The notes under the pieces: generated by a model
Told to the model about the DNA's origin: nothing
Databases searched by the model: none
What the model saw: only the letters and a program-made list of their open reading frames with translations
From: Meghimatium bilineatum
Taxonomy: Eukaryota; Mollusca; Gastropoda; Stylommatophora; Philomycidae
Length of the DNA stretch: 64,000 nucleotides
Direction of reading: 5' to 3'
Assembly: GCA_034231615.1 (NCBI GenBank)
Contig: CM067318.1
Span: 32,195,723 to 32,259,722 of the forward strand
In this document: positions 33,790 through 44,669 of the stretch, in pieces
How the letters are laid out: each line of letters begins with the position of its first letter
Position numbering within the stretch: position 1 is the first letter of the stretch
Translations under genes and position numbers: made by a program

Positions 33790-34910
33790 TGCAGCACGTG
33801 TTAACGAAAGAAAAGCCTTTCGAATGAGAGGCTATGCACCAATGAATTAATGGCTATGGTAGAAGTAGACTGGAGAGGAGCAACCTCTCAGCAAACGCAA
33901 AGAAACTGATACGGAAGGCACCAACTCTAGGATAAGCGAAATCAAGGCCCATACAACCAGTCAGTACCATCCCCCTTTGGGCATACAGACTCCCAGAACT
34001 AAAAAAAACAAATGTAACCTAAAGTATAGTACAGAAAGGAACTCAAACATACTTGGAGAGAAAGCGTATAACAGAAAATCACTTCGCAGTTAATTACCCA
34101 CAGGATGCATGGACTACAGAGATGGAGGAAAATTGAGAATGGAGGAGGAGTGACCCTCCGAATAAAACATGGATAATATGTTACTCTAGCCATGGATGCA
34201 GGCAAGCTCTCAAAACACTTTTAAGGCAGAAATGGAAGCTCTCAAGAAAGCAGCAGAAATGATCATACAAAAGAAAGAACAGTGCACAGGAATATTGTAA
34301 TACTAACAGATGCACTTTCTGTCATAACTACAATGGAACACCGAACTCAATGAATTGAGGGTGGTTCTAGTTCAGCTGCACAATAATTTCCAGAGTGAGT
34401 GATCCAGTGGACATCGTAACACTCAAACATCGAAGGGGAAAGAAGTTGCAGATAGACTGGCCAAAGAAGGAGGGAATTTACCTCAAGAAGACTATCTGGT
34501 CAGTTATGAAGAAGTGAAGACTATCATTAAAGGCAACTATAACATAAAATAGAAATAAGACCACCCCAAATATAATGCAGATTGTGGGTTTTACCAGCTC
34601 ATGTATAAGAGACCCGGTTATTCTGCTGCGCCTAAGAGCTGGTACAAACAAAATGAGACACCACCTGTATACCACATTCAAAATGGGTACAACTGATCGT
34701 TGCCATTGCAGCTTTGCGAATATGACAGTGAACATATCTTACAAGAATTTCCTCAGTATACAGACCGGAGGAACAAGACATGGACCACCCCAATCAGTGT
34801 CGAAGAGAAACTGTATGACACAGCGGAAACTCTAAAACAGCAGCCTATATCATAGAATCCGGAGTCCCAACCTGACTGAGTGATGTTCGACGAAGAAGAA
34901 AAAGAAGAAT
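33790..34910 (+). pseudogene. I-group LINE: RNase H and C-terminal knuckle, with GAA tail
   Basis: Readable blocks, in several frames, are WAYRLPELKKTNV, YRDG at about 34115 (the first RNase H aspartate block, usually YTDGS), NGGGVTLRIKHG, FKAEMEALKKAAEMIIQKKE, ILTDALSVITTME (34300-34340, the TDALSV block), EVADRLAKEGGNLPQEDY, LRLRAGTNKMRHHLYTTFKM and CHC. A frame-shifted YDSEHILQEFPQYTDRRN, then EEKLYDTAETLKQQ, follow. The order RNase H then Cys/His tail is that of I-group LINEs. It ends in a GAAGAAGAAAAAGAAGAA tail at about 34891, so the 3' end is intact while the 5' end, including RT, is missing. At least five frameshifts or stops make it inactive. Confidence 0.75.
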
Positions 34911-35155
34911 TAGAAGCTTTCGTCACCCATCAAGGATGAAAATGATAGAGTCAAGGCGATATCAAGTTGATATATTCATGATCAGGACGATTTCTTTTAT
35001 CCCTGCACTAAAAAAAAAAAAGAATTATGCAGATCCACCAGTTGTGACCCTATTTAGGTCTGATGTTACATATTCATGAATGTGCCCCGACAACCCAACA
35101 AAGGTTGCCTACTCAGATCTAGACACAGGACACACACCAGATGAAGAAAGAGAGA

Positions 35156-35159
<4 letters not shown>

Positions 35160-35188
<29 letters not shown>
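35160..35188. repeat. TA microsatellite at the hAT insertion site
   Basis: The TA run continues on the far side of the transposon (37366-37379). The element therefore appears to have inserted into a TA microsatellite. Confidence 0.9.
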
Positions 35189-35191
<3 letters not shown>

Positions 35192-37365
35192 GCTGTACCG
35201 GATTCAAATTTTTGAGATCCGACCGGATCCGGATTTGCAAATAAAAAAATTAAAATTAAATAACATACTACATCGCTTGACTTAGGTGAGTGGAGTCACT
35301 CGACTGTTTATTACTGCAGTTCATTACTATATACATGACAATGATGCCATATACTCATATTAAATCATTTAAATGTAAAATAATTATATTTACATTAGAA
35401 TAAGTAATATTAAGTTCCATAAGTTCAAGATGAAACATAATACATAAGCACATAATGCTAATTTAGTAATTTTAATTTTTAGTTTTCAGTTTTTAGTTTC
35501 AAATTTTTCACAGTTGTCTAATTGGCAGCTGAGTTACAACTCACAATAACAGTACATTGAACAGATTGAATTTATTCAAATACATTCATTCAGTAATTTC
35601 ACTATTTTAGTCAGTCAGTCTTCATTATGGCTGTGAAGTTGAACTCTGAGTCAAGAAGGGACGAGTTGTATTTCAGGAAAATCAACGTTTCCGCATTTTG
35701 TGGTACAATGCTACTACGGTGGTCAGTGATAATGTCTCCTGCAGTATTGAACAGCCTTTCCGATGACACACTTGTAGGTGGTGGTGCAAGAAATGCCTGC
35801 GCCAGTCTAGTCATACTTGGAAATTTTTGCTTATTGGCATGCCACCATAAAACTGGATCTGACTGTCAAGTATGAAGTGGCTCTGACAGGTGCTGTGTCA
35901 CCTCAGTGTTAATGATGTTGCCTTCGGCACTTGCAGAACGATCTGCGGTGTGATTTTCCTCGACAATTGTGTCAAAACAGCTCCATAGGCTGGACTCGTA
36001 CTGTGTGGCAGTGCTCACAGAAGTCAAAACACTAGTACTACTACTAGTAGCTGATGGATCCTGTGCACTGACTGTGTTTGCTGAATTAATAATGGAATTT
36101 GTAACATCAGATGGGCTCGTGCATCACTTCTGCCACGTTCGGAGAAGAAGCACAGCTTGAATCGACGATCCAGTAGTGTGGCACACTTGTAAATACTGTT
36201 AGATTCAATGTCCGCAAATCTGCTGCTAACAGCTTCAAGCAGAGCTGCTTTCATAGTTTTGATTCCAGCATCACTACCTTCTTTCTGGAGGAAAGTCATG
36301 AGTGTTTTCACTAATGGGATAATAACTGATATTGATGCCTGAGCTGCACTTATTTCACGTGTGTGTTCTTCAAATGGTGCCAAAGTAGCTACCACATTCT
36401 CCGTGACTGCCCACTGCTGTGCCGTTAGCCCAGTTACCGAATCAATTTCAACACAGTACAGACTGATGCTGCGCCGTTGTTCTAACAGACGTCGTAGCAT
36501 ATAGAACGTTGAGTTCCATCGTGTTGTCACGTCCTGGATAAGCTGATGCTGTTGTAGGTTTAATTCATTTTGAAGTTCATGTGAACGATTAGTTGCTGAC
36601 GAAGAGTGTTTGAAATGTCCTGTCAATTTTCTTCCAGTACTGATTATGTCAGCAACATACTTTAGACTCAAAAGACCATCACGCGCACACAGCTGCAGTT
36701 GATGCCCCAAAGTTTGGCCACGTCCCATGCCTGCACAATTTACTGCTGGGTACTGCTGCTTGCTTTGTGCAAACACGGATTCATCATAGATGTTGTCGCC
36801 ACGCCAATACACTGGCCTCCGGTGTTTCTTTCTTTTCCATCATTTTGTCATAGCTTTTTCTGTGCATCGATCGCAAATAGGTCTACATTGATGATGTTGA
36901 GAAGTCTTTGAGGAGATCTGATCGTCCACGCGATAACTGTTTATCACACAACTTACATATTACCTCCGCTGAATCATCGTCTTTAACCTTGAAGTAATCC
37001 CAAACGGCGCTGTATGACTTTGATTTGGACGCCATTTTATTTTATCGGCAAGACCACAGAAATTTACGAAAATTGGAAATATTCAAGTCCCACAAACTCA
37101 TGAAGTAATGCACCATTAAAATTCAAAATGAATGTTTATTTCTTAAAATATTTACATCAGCGAGAAATAGTAAACCAGGAAGTGCTACTTTGCTATTGCC
37201 AAAGATTCGGCTTGACCTCATGAAACATGTACAGAAAATTCACGTGACTGGGCAACACAAATCCGGTCTAAATCCGGCAAAATTTGACCAGAGCCGAAGC
37301 CGGATTTGTAAAAATGGCTTGATTCCGGATTTACCGGAGCCGGAGCCGAAATCCGGTACACCCCT
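35189..37365. mobile_element. hAT transposon with terminal inverted repeats
   Basis: The ends AGGGCTGTACCGGAT (35189-35203) and ATCCGGTACACCCCT (37351-37365) are inverted repeats with one mismatch in 15. Flanking octamers TATATATA and AATATATA could be an 8-bp target duplication but lie in a TA run. Subterminal ATCCGG/CCGGAT motifs are clustered at both ends (four or more on the right), as expected for transposase binding sites. A disrupted transposase occupies most of the interior on the minus strand. The element is about 2.2 kb, shorter than autonomous relatives. Confidence 0.85.
35611..37035 (-). pseudogene. hAT (ZBED-like) transposase, disrupted
   Basis: An N-terminal BED-finger start is readable (start codon at 37035-37033; SYSAVWDYFKV, then CKLCDKQL), but a frame change after the Cys-x2-Cys pair leaves the His pair out of frame. 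The long middle frame (36024-36812) has HQLQLCARDGLLSL, QDVTTRWNSTFYMLRRLLEQ and CATLLDRRFKLCFF, all hallmarks of the ZBED/hAT-Ac group. After a further disruption the C-terminal dimerisation region is intact: VLWWHANKQKFPSM, APPPTSVSSERLFNTAGDII and NAETLIFLKYN. About 475 codons are spanned, against roughly 600-700 usual for the family. The segment between BED finger and LQLCARDGL, which would hold the first catalytic Asp, is largely missing. It is inactive but structurally recent. Confidence 0.85.
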
Positions 37366-37439
37366 AATATATATATATAATATTATTAACAGTGTAGACA
37401 TAAAAATACCAGTATTAAAGGTAATCCAACAAACTGGGA

Positions 37440-37720
37440 AAAGGGGGTTTCGATAGCACTGGGCGAATTCTTATATGCACGTAAATATGTAATTTAAACT
37501 GTTCCCAATAACTAATACAACATACTAAGACTTTAATACAACCACAGACGACGTTTCGCCTAAAAGTCTTCATTCGGACGAAAAACATAGGACGGCAAAC
37601 GACGAACCTGTTTTGGTGTAGTTGCAGTATAGTTGCGGCATCGATTTTGTGTAGTATCAGAAACCCACAGTAACCTAAAATATATCGTTCAATACTTGAA
37701 CAATATCGGAAAATGTGCAT
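37440..37720 (-). mobile_element. Penelope-like 3' end
   Basis: The minus strand contains TCCGAATGAAGACTTTTAGG, then CGAAACGTCGTC (37549-37579). This is homologous to the motif at 21494-21522 with CTGATGA changed to CGAATGA. The downstream 90 bp (GTATTAAAGTCTTAGTATGT) is not found in the other copies, so it may be a different subfamily. Confidence 0.4.
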
Positions 37721-37729
37721 AGTGAGTGA

Positions 37730-37955
37730 TCGCAGAAGACGAGGTGTTCAGGCAATGAAAAGTCTGATCAATCAAGATGGGAGAAGCTGTGTGTAGTAAG
37801 TTGAAAAGTTGAAGAATTGTTCAGGCAATGAAAAGTCTGATCAATCAAGATGGGAGAAGCTGTGTGTAGTAAGTTGAAAAGTTGAAGAATTGTTCAGGCA
37901 ATGAAAAGTCTGATCAATCAAGATGGGAGAAGCTGTGTGTAGTAAGTTGAAAAGA
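37730..37955. repeat. 73-bp tandem triplication
   Basis: Three copies of a 73-bp unit with CAGGCAATGAAAAGTCTGAT and GAAGCTGTGTGTAGTAAGTT. CAGGCAATG falls at 37749, 37822 and 37895. Copies are virtually identical, so the expansion is recent. Confidence 0.95.
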
Positions 37956-37959
37956 CATT

Positions 37960-38860
37960 TACTATACAGTGGCTGAATTCATGATATATGTCTGTTGTTT
38001 TCAGATACATGTGAGTCTATACTAAGCAGCATATCATTGTATCGTGATGTATCATTATATCCATATCATTGTATCTATTTACGTATATACTTCCAATATC
38101 AGAGTCGTAAATACGTCTGCAATAAACGGGGAGGGGGATGGGTGTTACTATTAAAAAAGTCATTCTTCTATATTCGTGTCTAGTCCCCTCTTTTTTCACA
38201 AGTTTTTCTTTACCTTACCTTTAAACCCCCCCCCCCTTCTCCTCCGCCCCCTATAATTGTACCACCTTCTATTGATCTCCCTATAATTGCAAGGTTGTCA
38301 AATAGATTGTGTGTAAGGTCATATTTACCTTTGTACCTTGCTATAAAAACCCACTCCACATATGTCATTGCTATACTTAAAATATTTACTATACAACTCC
38401 ACCTTTACCTAGCACAATATCGTCCATTATTTGAGATTCTCACCTATTTACCTGTCTAGGATGAGGTTAATATATAACATGTCCGTACAGGTGTCGGAGA
38501 CTGTTATAGGATTATGGTCGCCAGAACGTGTTGGAAATTTCTAGCGGGCCGACTTAAAAAACAGGACACGGCTTGCTCCAAAACTCGTGCCCTGTGTCTT
38601 AGAACTACAAACTTCTAGTAAACCGTGCCCGAACACAAGTGCATGAAAGAGTAGCGTAGTTGTTTGTTACCGGTTGTATCCTATGCTGTGGCTTTGTTAA
38701 TACCTGGACTTAATATCAGGATCAAATTAATGGAATTTAAATATTATCTTGGTCTCCGCATTGCACAGAACGGTCAGGAGTCGCTAAGATTTTTGACCGG
38801 AATACTACCATTAATGAAGGGAACATTAAAAGGTTCGTATAAATGAATCGAGACAGCCGG
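37960..38860. other. Unassigned stretch with poly-C repeat
   Basis: GTCGTAAATACGTCTGCAAT, then GGGGAGGGGG (38104-38140), recurs near other C/G tracts. An 11-base poly-C is at 38226-38236. Nothing else is recognised. Confidence 0.4.
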
Positions 38861-38862
38861 CG

Positions 38863-39095
38863 GTATGGACGACTTTCAAACAGAATTAATTAAGACTATT
38901 CGGTACGTTTTTTTATTATTGTTAGATTTCGGTTGATCACTATTTATATACTTGGGAGTCGTCGTGGCGTATTTTGGGCATACGATTCCAAGTATGTAAA
39001 TAGTTATCAACGGAAATCCAAACAATAATCAAAAAACGTAATAAATGGGGGTCCTAATAAATTATGTTGGTAGGTATTTATTGGAGATGGTCATG
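38863..39095. mobile_element. Foldback MITE family A, copy 3
   Basis: Left arm CAGAATTAATTAAGACTATT, GGTTGATCACTATTTATATA and CTTGGGAGTCG. The right arm inverts it with CGATTCCAAGTATGTAAATA, GTTATCAACGGAAATC, AACAATAATCAAAAAACGTA and GGTCCTAATAAATTATG. The arms pair over about 90 bp. Confidence 0.8.
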
Positions 39096-39323
39096 GGGGA
39101 ATTATAAGGCTTGGTTGACCGCAAGCCTGTAGATAGGGGAATGCGGGGCTGGGGTGTCATTCGAATCCCCCTCCCTCCAAAGAATTCAGAACATGACTCA
39201 TGATTGTTAGTACTAATAATGTAGCCAAAATATGAGTACACCACCCCCACCCCTTTTTTCTAGGTTTTCCGAAAAATGTCATTACACCTGTCTCGTGAAA
39301 CATGATCATCGAATATCTTTAGT

Positions 39324-39343
39324 CCCCCCCCCCCCCCCCCCCC
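39324..39343. repeat. Poly-C tract, 20 bases
   Basis: Followed by CATGGCTAAATACGTATC then TACGAC, an inverted relative of the GTCGTAAATACGTC block at 38104. Confidence 0.95.
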
Positions 39344-39499
39344 ATGGCTAAATACGTATCTACGACCCTTGTTGATCTCTCTCATTAAAACTTTCCATAT
39401 TTTCTAATCCGTGTTTATTTTTCAATGTTTGTATATGCCATTCTGACATCCATCTGTATATTCATCTCTCTGTCTGTCTATCTCTATATGCGAATCTAT

Positions 39500-40380
39500 C
39501 TGTCTTCAAACACACTCACGCGTCCTCATGAACATACGTTCACGCACTCTTTGCACATACATAGATGTCCTCAATACATTCCCTACAAACACAGTCGCAC
39601 ATATAACCCTCACACGCAGTCCTCACACACATAAGTTCTCACACCTACTATTCACACATACATACGTCCTCACACCTAGTATTCGTAAACTCATAGTTCT
39701 CACACCAAGTATCCACACACATACACATACGTCCTTGTATATAGTATTCTCACACACACATGTCCTCACATAGAGAATCTGAAGACACACACCTCATACC
39801 TGGTATTCACACACACACACACACGTCCTCACCTGGTATCCACACACACGTACGTCCTCACACCTAGTTTCACACACACACACACATCTTAACACCTAGT
39901 ATTCACACACAGACGTCCCTATACCTGTTATTCACACACGTACGTCCGCACATCTAGTATTCACACACATGTACGTTCTCATACTCAGTATTCACACACA
40001 TGTCCTCACATTTAATATTCTCTCTCACTCACGCACACGTCTTCACACCTGATATTCAAACACATGCGTCCTCACATCTAGTATTCACAAACATACAAGT
40101 CCTCACACCTGGTATTCATATACATACACATAACGTCCGCACACACACATACATCCTTACATCTAGTATCCACACACACGTCCTCACACCTAGTATTCAC
40201 ACACACATTCTCACACCTAGTGTTCATCCACACTACTTCCTCAGACCTAGTATTCATTCATACACACACATATCCTTAAACACATACGCCATTATACACA
40301 TGTAATCTCACTCTCTGAAGTCCTTACAACACAAACATGTATGTACTCGCGTACACACACACACACGTTCATCAATCTTA
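39500..40380. repeat. CA-rich degenerate minisatellite
   Basis: Loose repeats of CCTAGTATTCACACACACAT, then ACGTCCTCACA, unit about 25-35 bp. The variation in CA length between units suggests replication slippage. Thr/His-rich open frames here are repeat by-products. Confidence 0.85.
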
Positions 40381-40789
40381 TCACTAGTATTTGCCCAACT
40401 CTTTGTTCATAAAGTCGTCCCTAGATCCCCCAGCCACACCTTACTACGCCACGTTCTCTTCATTTCCAACTCACAATGTCAACAATTTGTGTACACTATG
40501 ACTGGGGTCAACTTTGTGCTCGTGTAATCTCACATTATCACGAGGACGCGAAGAGGGCAGTTGGTCCGTGAGTTATTAGCATTTTAGCGGTAGTGTTATC
40601 ACATCACATGAGTTGATCATAACATTAAGGGATGCAATATGACAAATGCGTGCTGAATGTCCTAATCCAAACTGTATGATACTGAATATGAAACACCTGC
40701 CCCATCCTACGCCGATCACGTGCGAACATATCTTTACTGAGTCGTTATTTACCCTGTAACATTTCGACCTATGACCAACAAGAGACCTA

Positions 40790-40995
40790 TTTCAACTTAA
40801 AGACCAATAAGGCTACCTATCAGCACGACTATCGACCAGCATGACTATTGACCAACAAGACTATCGACCAACAAGGCTATCGACCAACATCGCAACTAAA
40901 CTGTAAACTAGGACGCAACTGATTCCACTCTACGTACTACTTCCTGCTAATCTGCATGAGATTGAAAATTGAATAACGAAGAAGACGAAGCTTCC
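40790..40995. repeat. Short tandem repeat and SINE fragment
   Basis: Units of ACTATCGACCAACAAG (about 16-18 bp) run over 40825-40890. A GAA-tailed SINE 3' end follows (CTACGTACTACTTCCTGCTA, GAGATTGAAAATTGAATAAC, GAAGAAGACGAAG) to 40990. Confidence 0.6.
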
Positions 40996-41322
40996 AGGAA
41001 TCATCAATGATCCACGAACAAAGAACTATCGATCGCTTACATAACTAGAGACCTATCTTTCAGCAACAACAAAACCAAACAGCATTAGTGATAAATTTAG
41101 CAGCAGTGTCGTATGTACAATACTTCATGCACTGTGCTCTACCTCAATAATGACAGGTACAGTAGCACGTATATCGCTGGCATTGGCTTCCCACTTCCTA
41201 CACTGGAATGTTACACACTAATATTTCAATTTTGTATTTCTATTTCCCATATTATGGGCGACGACAATTCGCTGATTGTTGATCCAGTGACTTTGAATGG
41301 GGAACCTCGTTGGTTCAAGTTA

Positions 41323-41570
41323 GACAGTCGACAGTATAGAAGACATTCCAACATAATTAATTACGACCTCATTCGTTACGTTTTTAATTATTGTTTGGCA
41401 TTCGGGTGGTCACTATTTCTATACTTGGGAAATGCCTTGGCTATTTTTAGCATGCGGTTCCAAGTATGTAAATAGTGATCAACCGAATCTCAACAATAAT
41501 CAAAAACGTAGCCAATGGGGTCCTAATTAATTCTGTTTGAAGGTCTTTATATTGTGGATGGGCATCGTTC
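41323..41570. mobile_element. Foldback MITE family A, copy 4 (best preserved)
   Basis: The left arm carries CGACAGTATAGAAGACATTC, AATTAATTACGACCTCATTC, GTTACGTTTTTAATTATTGT and GGTCACTATTTCTATACTTG. The right arm inverts it with CGGTTCCAAGTATGTAAATA, GTGATCAACCGAATCTCAAC, AATAATCAAAAACGTAGCCA, GGTCCTAATTAATTCTG and AGGTCTTTATATTGTGG. The loop is near GCCTTGGCTATTTTTAGC. The arms pair over most of 115 bp. It is a non-coding palindrome that relies on another element's transposase. Confidence 0.85.
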
Positions 41571-41639
41571 AAGTGACTATAATTCTTAGCTTGACTCTAG
41601 TCTAATCAATTGTACAGTCATGCGAACTTACCTATGAAC

Positions 41640-41828
41640 AATCTCAATATAAGACCTGCTAGCAGCAGAATCAAACACGCCTTTTTACGTCGTCGTGTAT
41701 TTAATTACTGCCACGCTTTTCGCTGGTCTATTTACATATTTTCTGTTTCCTGCCAGCGACGACCAAGAAAATGCGCAGAAAGAATCGAAAACATGACCTA
41801 AAATAGGTTTGTTTTGATTCTGCTGGTA
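41640..41828. mobile_element. Foldback MITE family C
   Basis: Left end AGACCTGCTAGCAGCAGAAT, then CAAACACG. Right end TTTGATTCTGCTGGTAGGAC. The inner arms CGCTGGTCTATTTACATATT and CAGCGACGACC are partly complementary. A fragment with ACAAGCAGAATCAAAACAAA is at 58654. Confidence 0.6.
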
Positions 41829-41995
41829 GGACTTATCTTGCGACTGGTCACGACTTAAATGTAACATCTTTCAAAAGTGACGATTTTTAACTGTTACTGT
41901 GATTGGCATTGGCTGTCGACAGAAAATGACCAATGAAAACAGGTCAAATAGTTTCACTTTTGAATGATGATTCCTGACTGAGAAGTCCACATGCA
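41829..41995. mobile_element. Foldback MITE family B, copy 4
   Basis: Left CATCTTTCAAAAGTGACGAT and TTGGCATTGGCTGTCGACAG. Right GACCAATGAAAACAGGTCAA and TTTCACTTTTGAATGATGAT. It abuts the family C element directly and the end GGTAGGACTTATCTTGCGAC is shared between them. Confidence 0.6.
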
Positions 41996-42289
41996 CATAT
42001 AAAACAGTCATTTATAAAATAATTTGTCTCACAATATATAATTCTCTCTCTGCCTGTATCTGTTTAATTCTCTTGGGCAGATTCTCCATATAGCATACAA
42101 ACGTAACACTCTCTAACTCCAACTCAAATTATTTATATATTATACCCTTGGGAGGGGGGGGGTGTTGGGATTCGCCAAAGTATAACCGTCATTATATTTG
42201 ATGATAAAAAAGCTGTTATGACCTAGTTATAATATTGGCCACGGTTGAAAGGAGCGCATCTCGCCATAGGGCATACTTTTTCCTAAACC

Positions 42290-42870
42290 AAATACATATA
42301 TATGAAATAGCTCATGAGACTTCGCTGTCAAAATCAAGAAAAGAATTGCAATGGCAACATTGAAAATTGCGCAAATAAAAAATATTTGGCAAGATACCAG
42401 CAGCAATGCCAAACTATGTCAGATTAGAACATGCTTATTTCAGTGGCAATGTAAGGTTGTGAGGCATGAACATTATATAAAATAATAGCAAAGATAATCG
42501 CTGCTTTCGAAATGAGATGCTACAGAACAAATTTACGTATACTATGGACAGCTAAAAAAGACACACCAAGAAGTGTTAAGACCGTTAAACGTCGAAGAGG
42601 TCTGGACTCCTTAACAAGAAAGTTGGGTTTTTTTTTGGGGGGGGGGTCATATAAAGAGACATAACAGCATAGAAAAATTAAAACTGGAAGGTGGGGTTAG
42701 TGGAAACAGGAGAAGAGGGCGCACAAGAAAATGATGGTGCAGTGATATGTCAGTTTGTTTAAATATGTTTCTGGCTGCGGCATGTCAACTTTTCTAGAAT
42801 CGCGGAGTGTTCAGAGAATCCATAAGGAAGACCACATTCTGGAAAGAATATGTCACATGATGATTATTCT
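42290..42870 (+). pseudogene. LINE RT C-terminal remnant
   Basis: Blocks in shifting frames are VKIKKRIAMATLKIAQIKNI then WQDTSSNAKLCQIRTCLF, KIIAAFEMRCYRTNLRILWT, AKKDTPRSVK, LKLEGGVSGNRRRGRTRK and FRESIRKTTFWKEYV. This is the same family as the tail-to-tail pair at 24.9-26.0 kb. The end GGAAAGAATATGTCAC (42841-42856) is shared with 25.7 kb on the minus strand. A G-run at 42638-42646 lies inside. Multiple stops. Confidence 0.7.
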
Positions 42871-42954
42871 ATATTTATATGCGGCGCGTATTACATTCAG
42901 CACTGCTTTCGTTCTAAATTAATCTGCTTCATCATTTTTCAGTCCGTTTTCAGG

Positions 42955-43256
42955 TTAAAGGTAAAGGTAGGTCCCATGGCATCTACCGTCGGGGATGAAG
43001 ATAACTCTTCATGTACTAAGCCGCAGCAACTATTAGATGGGGGTGGTCAGTTCCCTTCCTTGTTGTTTTTTTACCTTCCCTAACTCATGCGTAAGGTACT
43101 CATTTACAGCTGAGTCGACTGGAGGAGTGGTCGTGTCAAGTGAGAAATCACAATCCGCATATTTTTTTTAATGTCCGGACGTGGTTTCGAACCTGGCACG
43201 CTGTAACCAGATGATGGCAAGCAAGCTCATTATCCACTAGGCTACCGCGCTACTTA
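42955..43256 (-). mobile_element. Composite tRNA-derived SINE, near full length
   Basis: The minus strand starts with a tRNA-like head: TAGCCTAGTGGATAATG (A-box side, 43229-43245) and GGTTCGAAACC (B box, 43183-43193). It then has a body of about 200 bp with GGTAGATGCCATGGGACC near the end. On the plus strand the body reads CAGTTCCCTTCCTTGTTG, ACCTTCCCTAACTCATGCGT and GGTACTCATTTACAGCTGAG. This resembles composite tRNA-SINEs known from invertebrates. Tail AAAGGTAAAGG. No TSD was confirmed. Confidence 0.65.
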
Positions 43257-43567
43257 TTTTCAGGTTACATCACTAATAGCTTCAATAAAGTGTATGATTA
43301 GTTTCAAGTCATCTTCATGATCCTTTAAATTGTTTCAGGCTTAAATTGCTCTTAAATTCTCTTAAATTGTTGTTTCAGGAGAACGTGAGCAGCATTTTTC
43401 CCCTTAGGTTGGGATGACTGGATAACAATAACCGCGAACTCTACAATATTTGATGTTTAAAAGCTCTTGATACAACCAAATTTGACTTCCGCCCACGGTT
43501 ACTAGAAGTGTACATCATCATAAGAAGCTATTTTTATTTAACCAGCTCGGACATACATTTATACCTC

Positions 43568-44668
43568 TTTAGTCGTTGAGTTGGCATGCATGAAGATTGT
43601 GTTCTCTAGTCGTTGAGGTGACATGTATGAAGATTGTGTTCTCTAATCGTTGAGTTGACATGCATGAAGACTGTGTTCTCTAATCGTTGAGTTGACATGC
43701 ATGAAGATTGTGTTCTCTAGTCGTTGAGTTGACATGCATGAAGATTGTGTTCTCTAGTCGTTGAGTTGACATGCATGAAGATTGTGTTCTCTAGTCGTTG
43801 AGTTGACATGCATGAAGAATGTGTTCTCTAGTCGTTGAGTTGACATGCATGAAGAATGTGTTCTCTAATCGTTGAGTTGGCATGCATGAAGATTGTGTTC
43901 TCTAATCGTTGAGTTGACATGCATGAAGATTGTGTTCTCTAATCGTTGAGTTGACATGCATGAAGATTGTGTTCTCTAATCGTTGAGTTGACATGCATGA
44001 AGAATGTGTTCTCTAGTCGTTGAGTTGACATGCATGAAGATTGTGGTCTCTAATCGTTGAGTTGACATGCATGAAGATTGTGTTCTCTAATCGTTGAGTT
44101 GACATGCATGAAGATTGTGTTCTCTAGTCGTTGAGTTGACATGCATGAAGATTGTGTTCTCTAATCGTTGAGTTGACATGCATGAAGATTGTGTTCTCTA
44201 ATCGTTGAGTTGACATGCATGAAGATTGTGTTCTCTAATCGTTGAGTTGACATGCATGAAGATTGTGTTCTCTAATCGTTGAGTTGACATGCATGAAGAT
44301 TGTGTTCTCTAATCGTTGAGTTGACATGCATGAAGATTGTGTTCTCTAGTCGTTGAGTTGACATGCATGAAGATTGTGTTCTCTAATCGTTGAGTTGACA
44401 TGTACGAAGAACGTGTTCTCTAATCGTTGAGTTCACATGCATGAAGATTGTGTTCTCTAATCGTTGAGTTGACATGCATGAAGAATGTTTTCTCTAATCG
44501 TTGAGTTGACATGCATGAAGATTGTGTTCTCTAATCGTTGAGTTGGCATGCATGAAGATTGTGTTCTCTAATCGTTGAGTTGACATGCATGAAGAATGTT
44601 TTCTCTAATCGTTGAGTTGACATGCATGAAGAATGTTTTCTCTAATCGTTGAGTTGACATGCACGAAT
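43568..44668. repeat. 37-bp satellite, ~30 copies
   Basis: Unit CGTTGAGTTGACATGCATGA then AGATTGTGTTCTCTAAT. Copies are highly homogeneous. The main variable site is CTAGTCG versus CTAATCG, with occasional GATTGTG versus GAATGTG. Each unit carries the palindrome CATGCATG. Unlike the 54-bp array, no higher-order period is obvious by eye. 37 is not a multiple of three, so no long frame arises. Confidence 0.95.
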
Positions 44669-44669
44669 A

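Noticed and set aside
39425-40305. His/Thr-rich secreted-like frames
   Set aside because: Translations of the CA-rich minisatellite. The hydrophobic start at 39425 is not supported by any other coding evidence.
43568-44668. CRISPR array
   Set aside because: There are direct repeats but no unique spacers: the units are contiguous, in a eukaryotic context.
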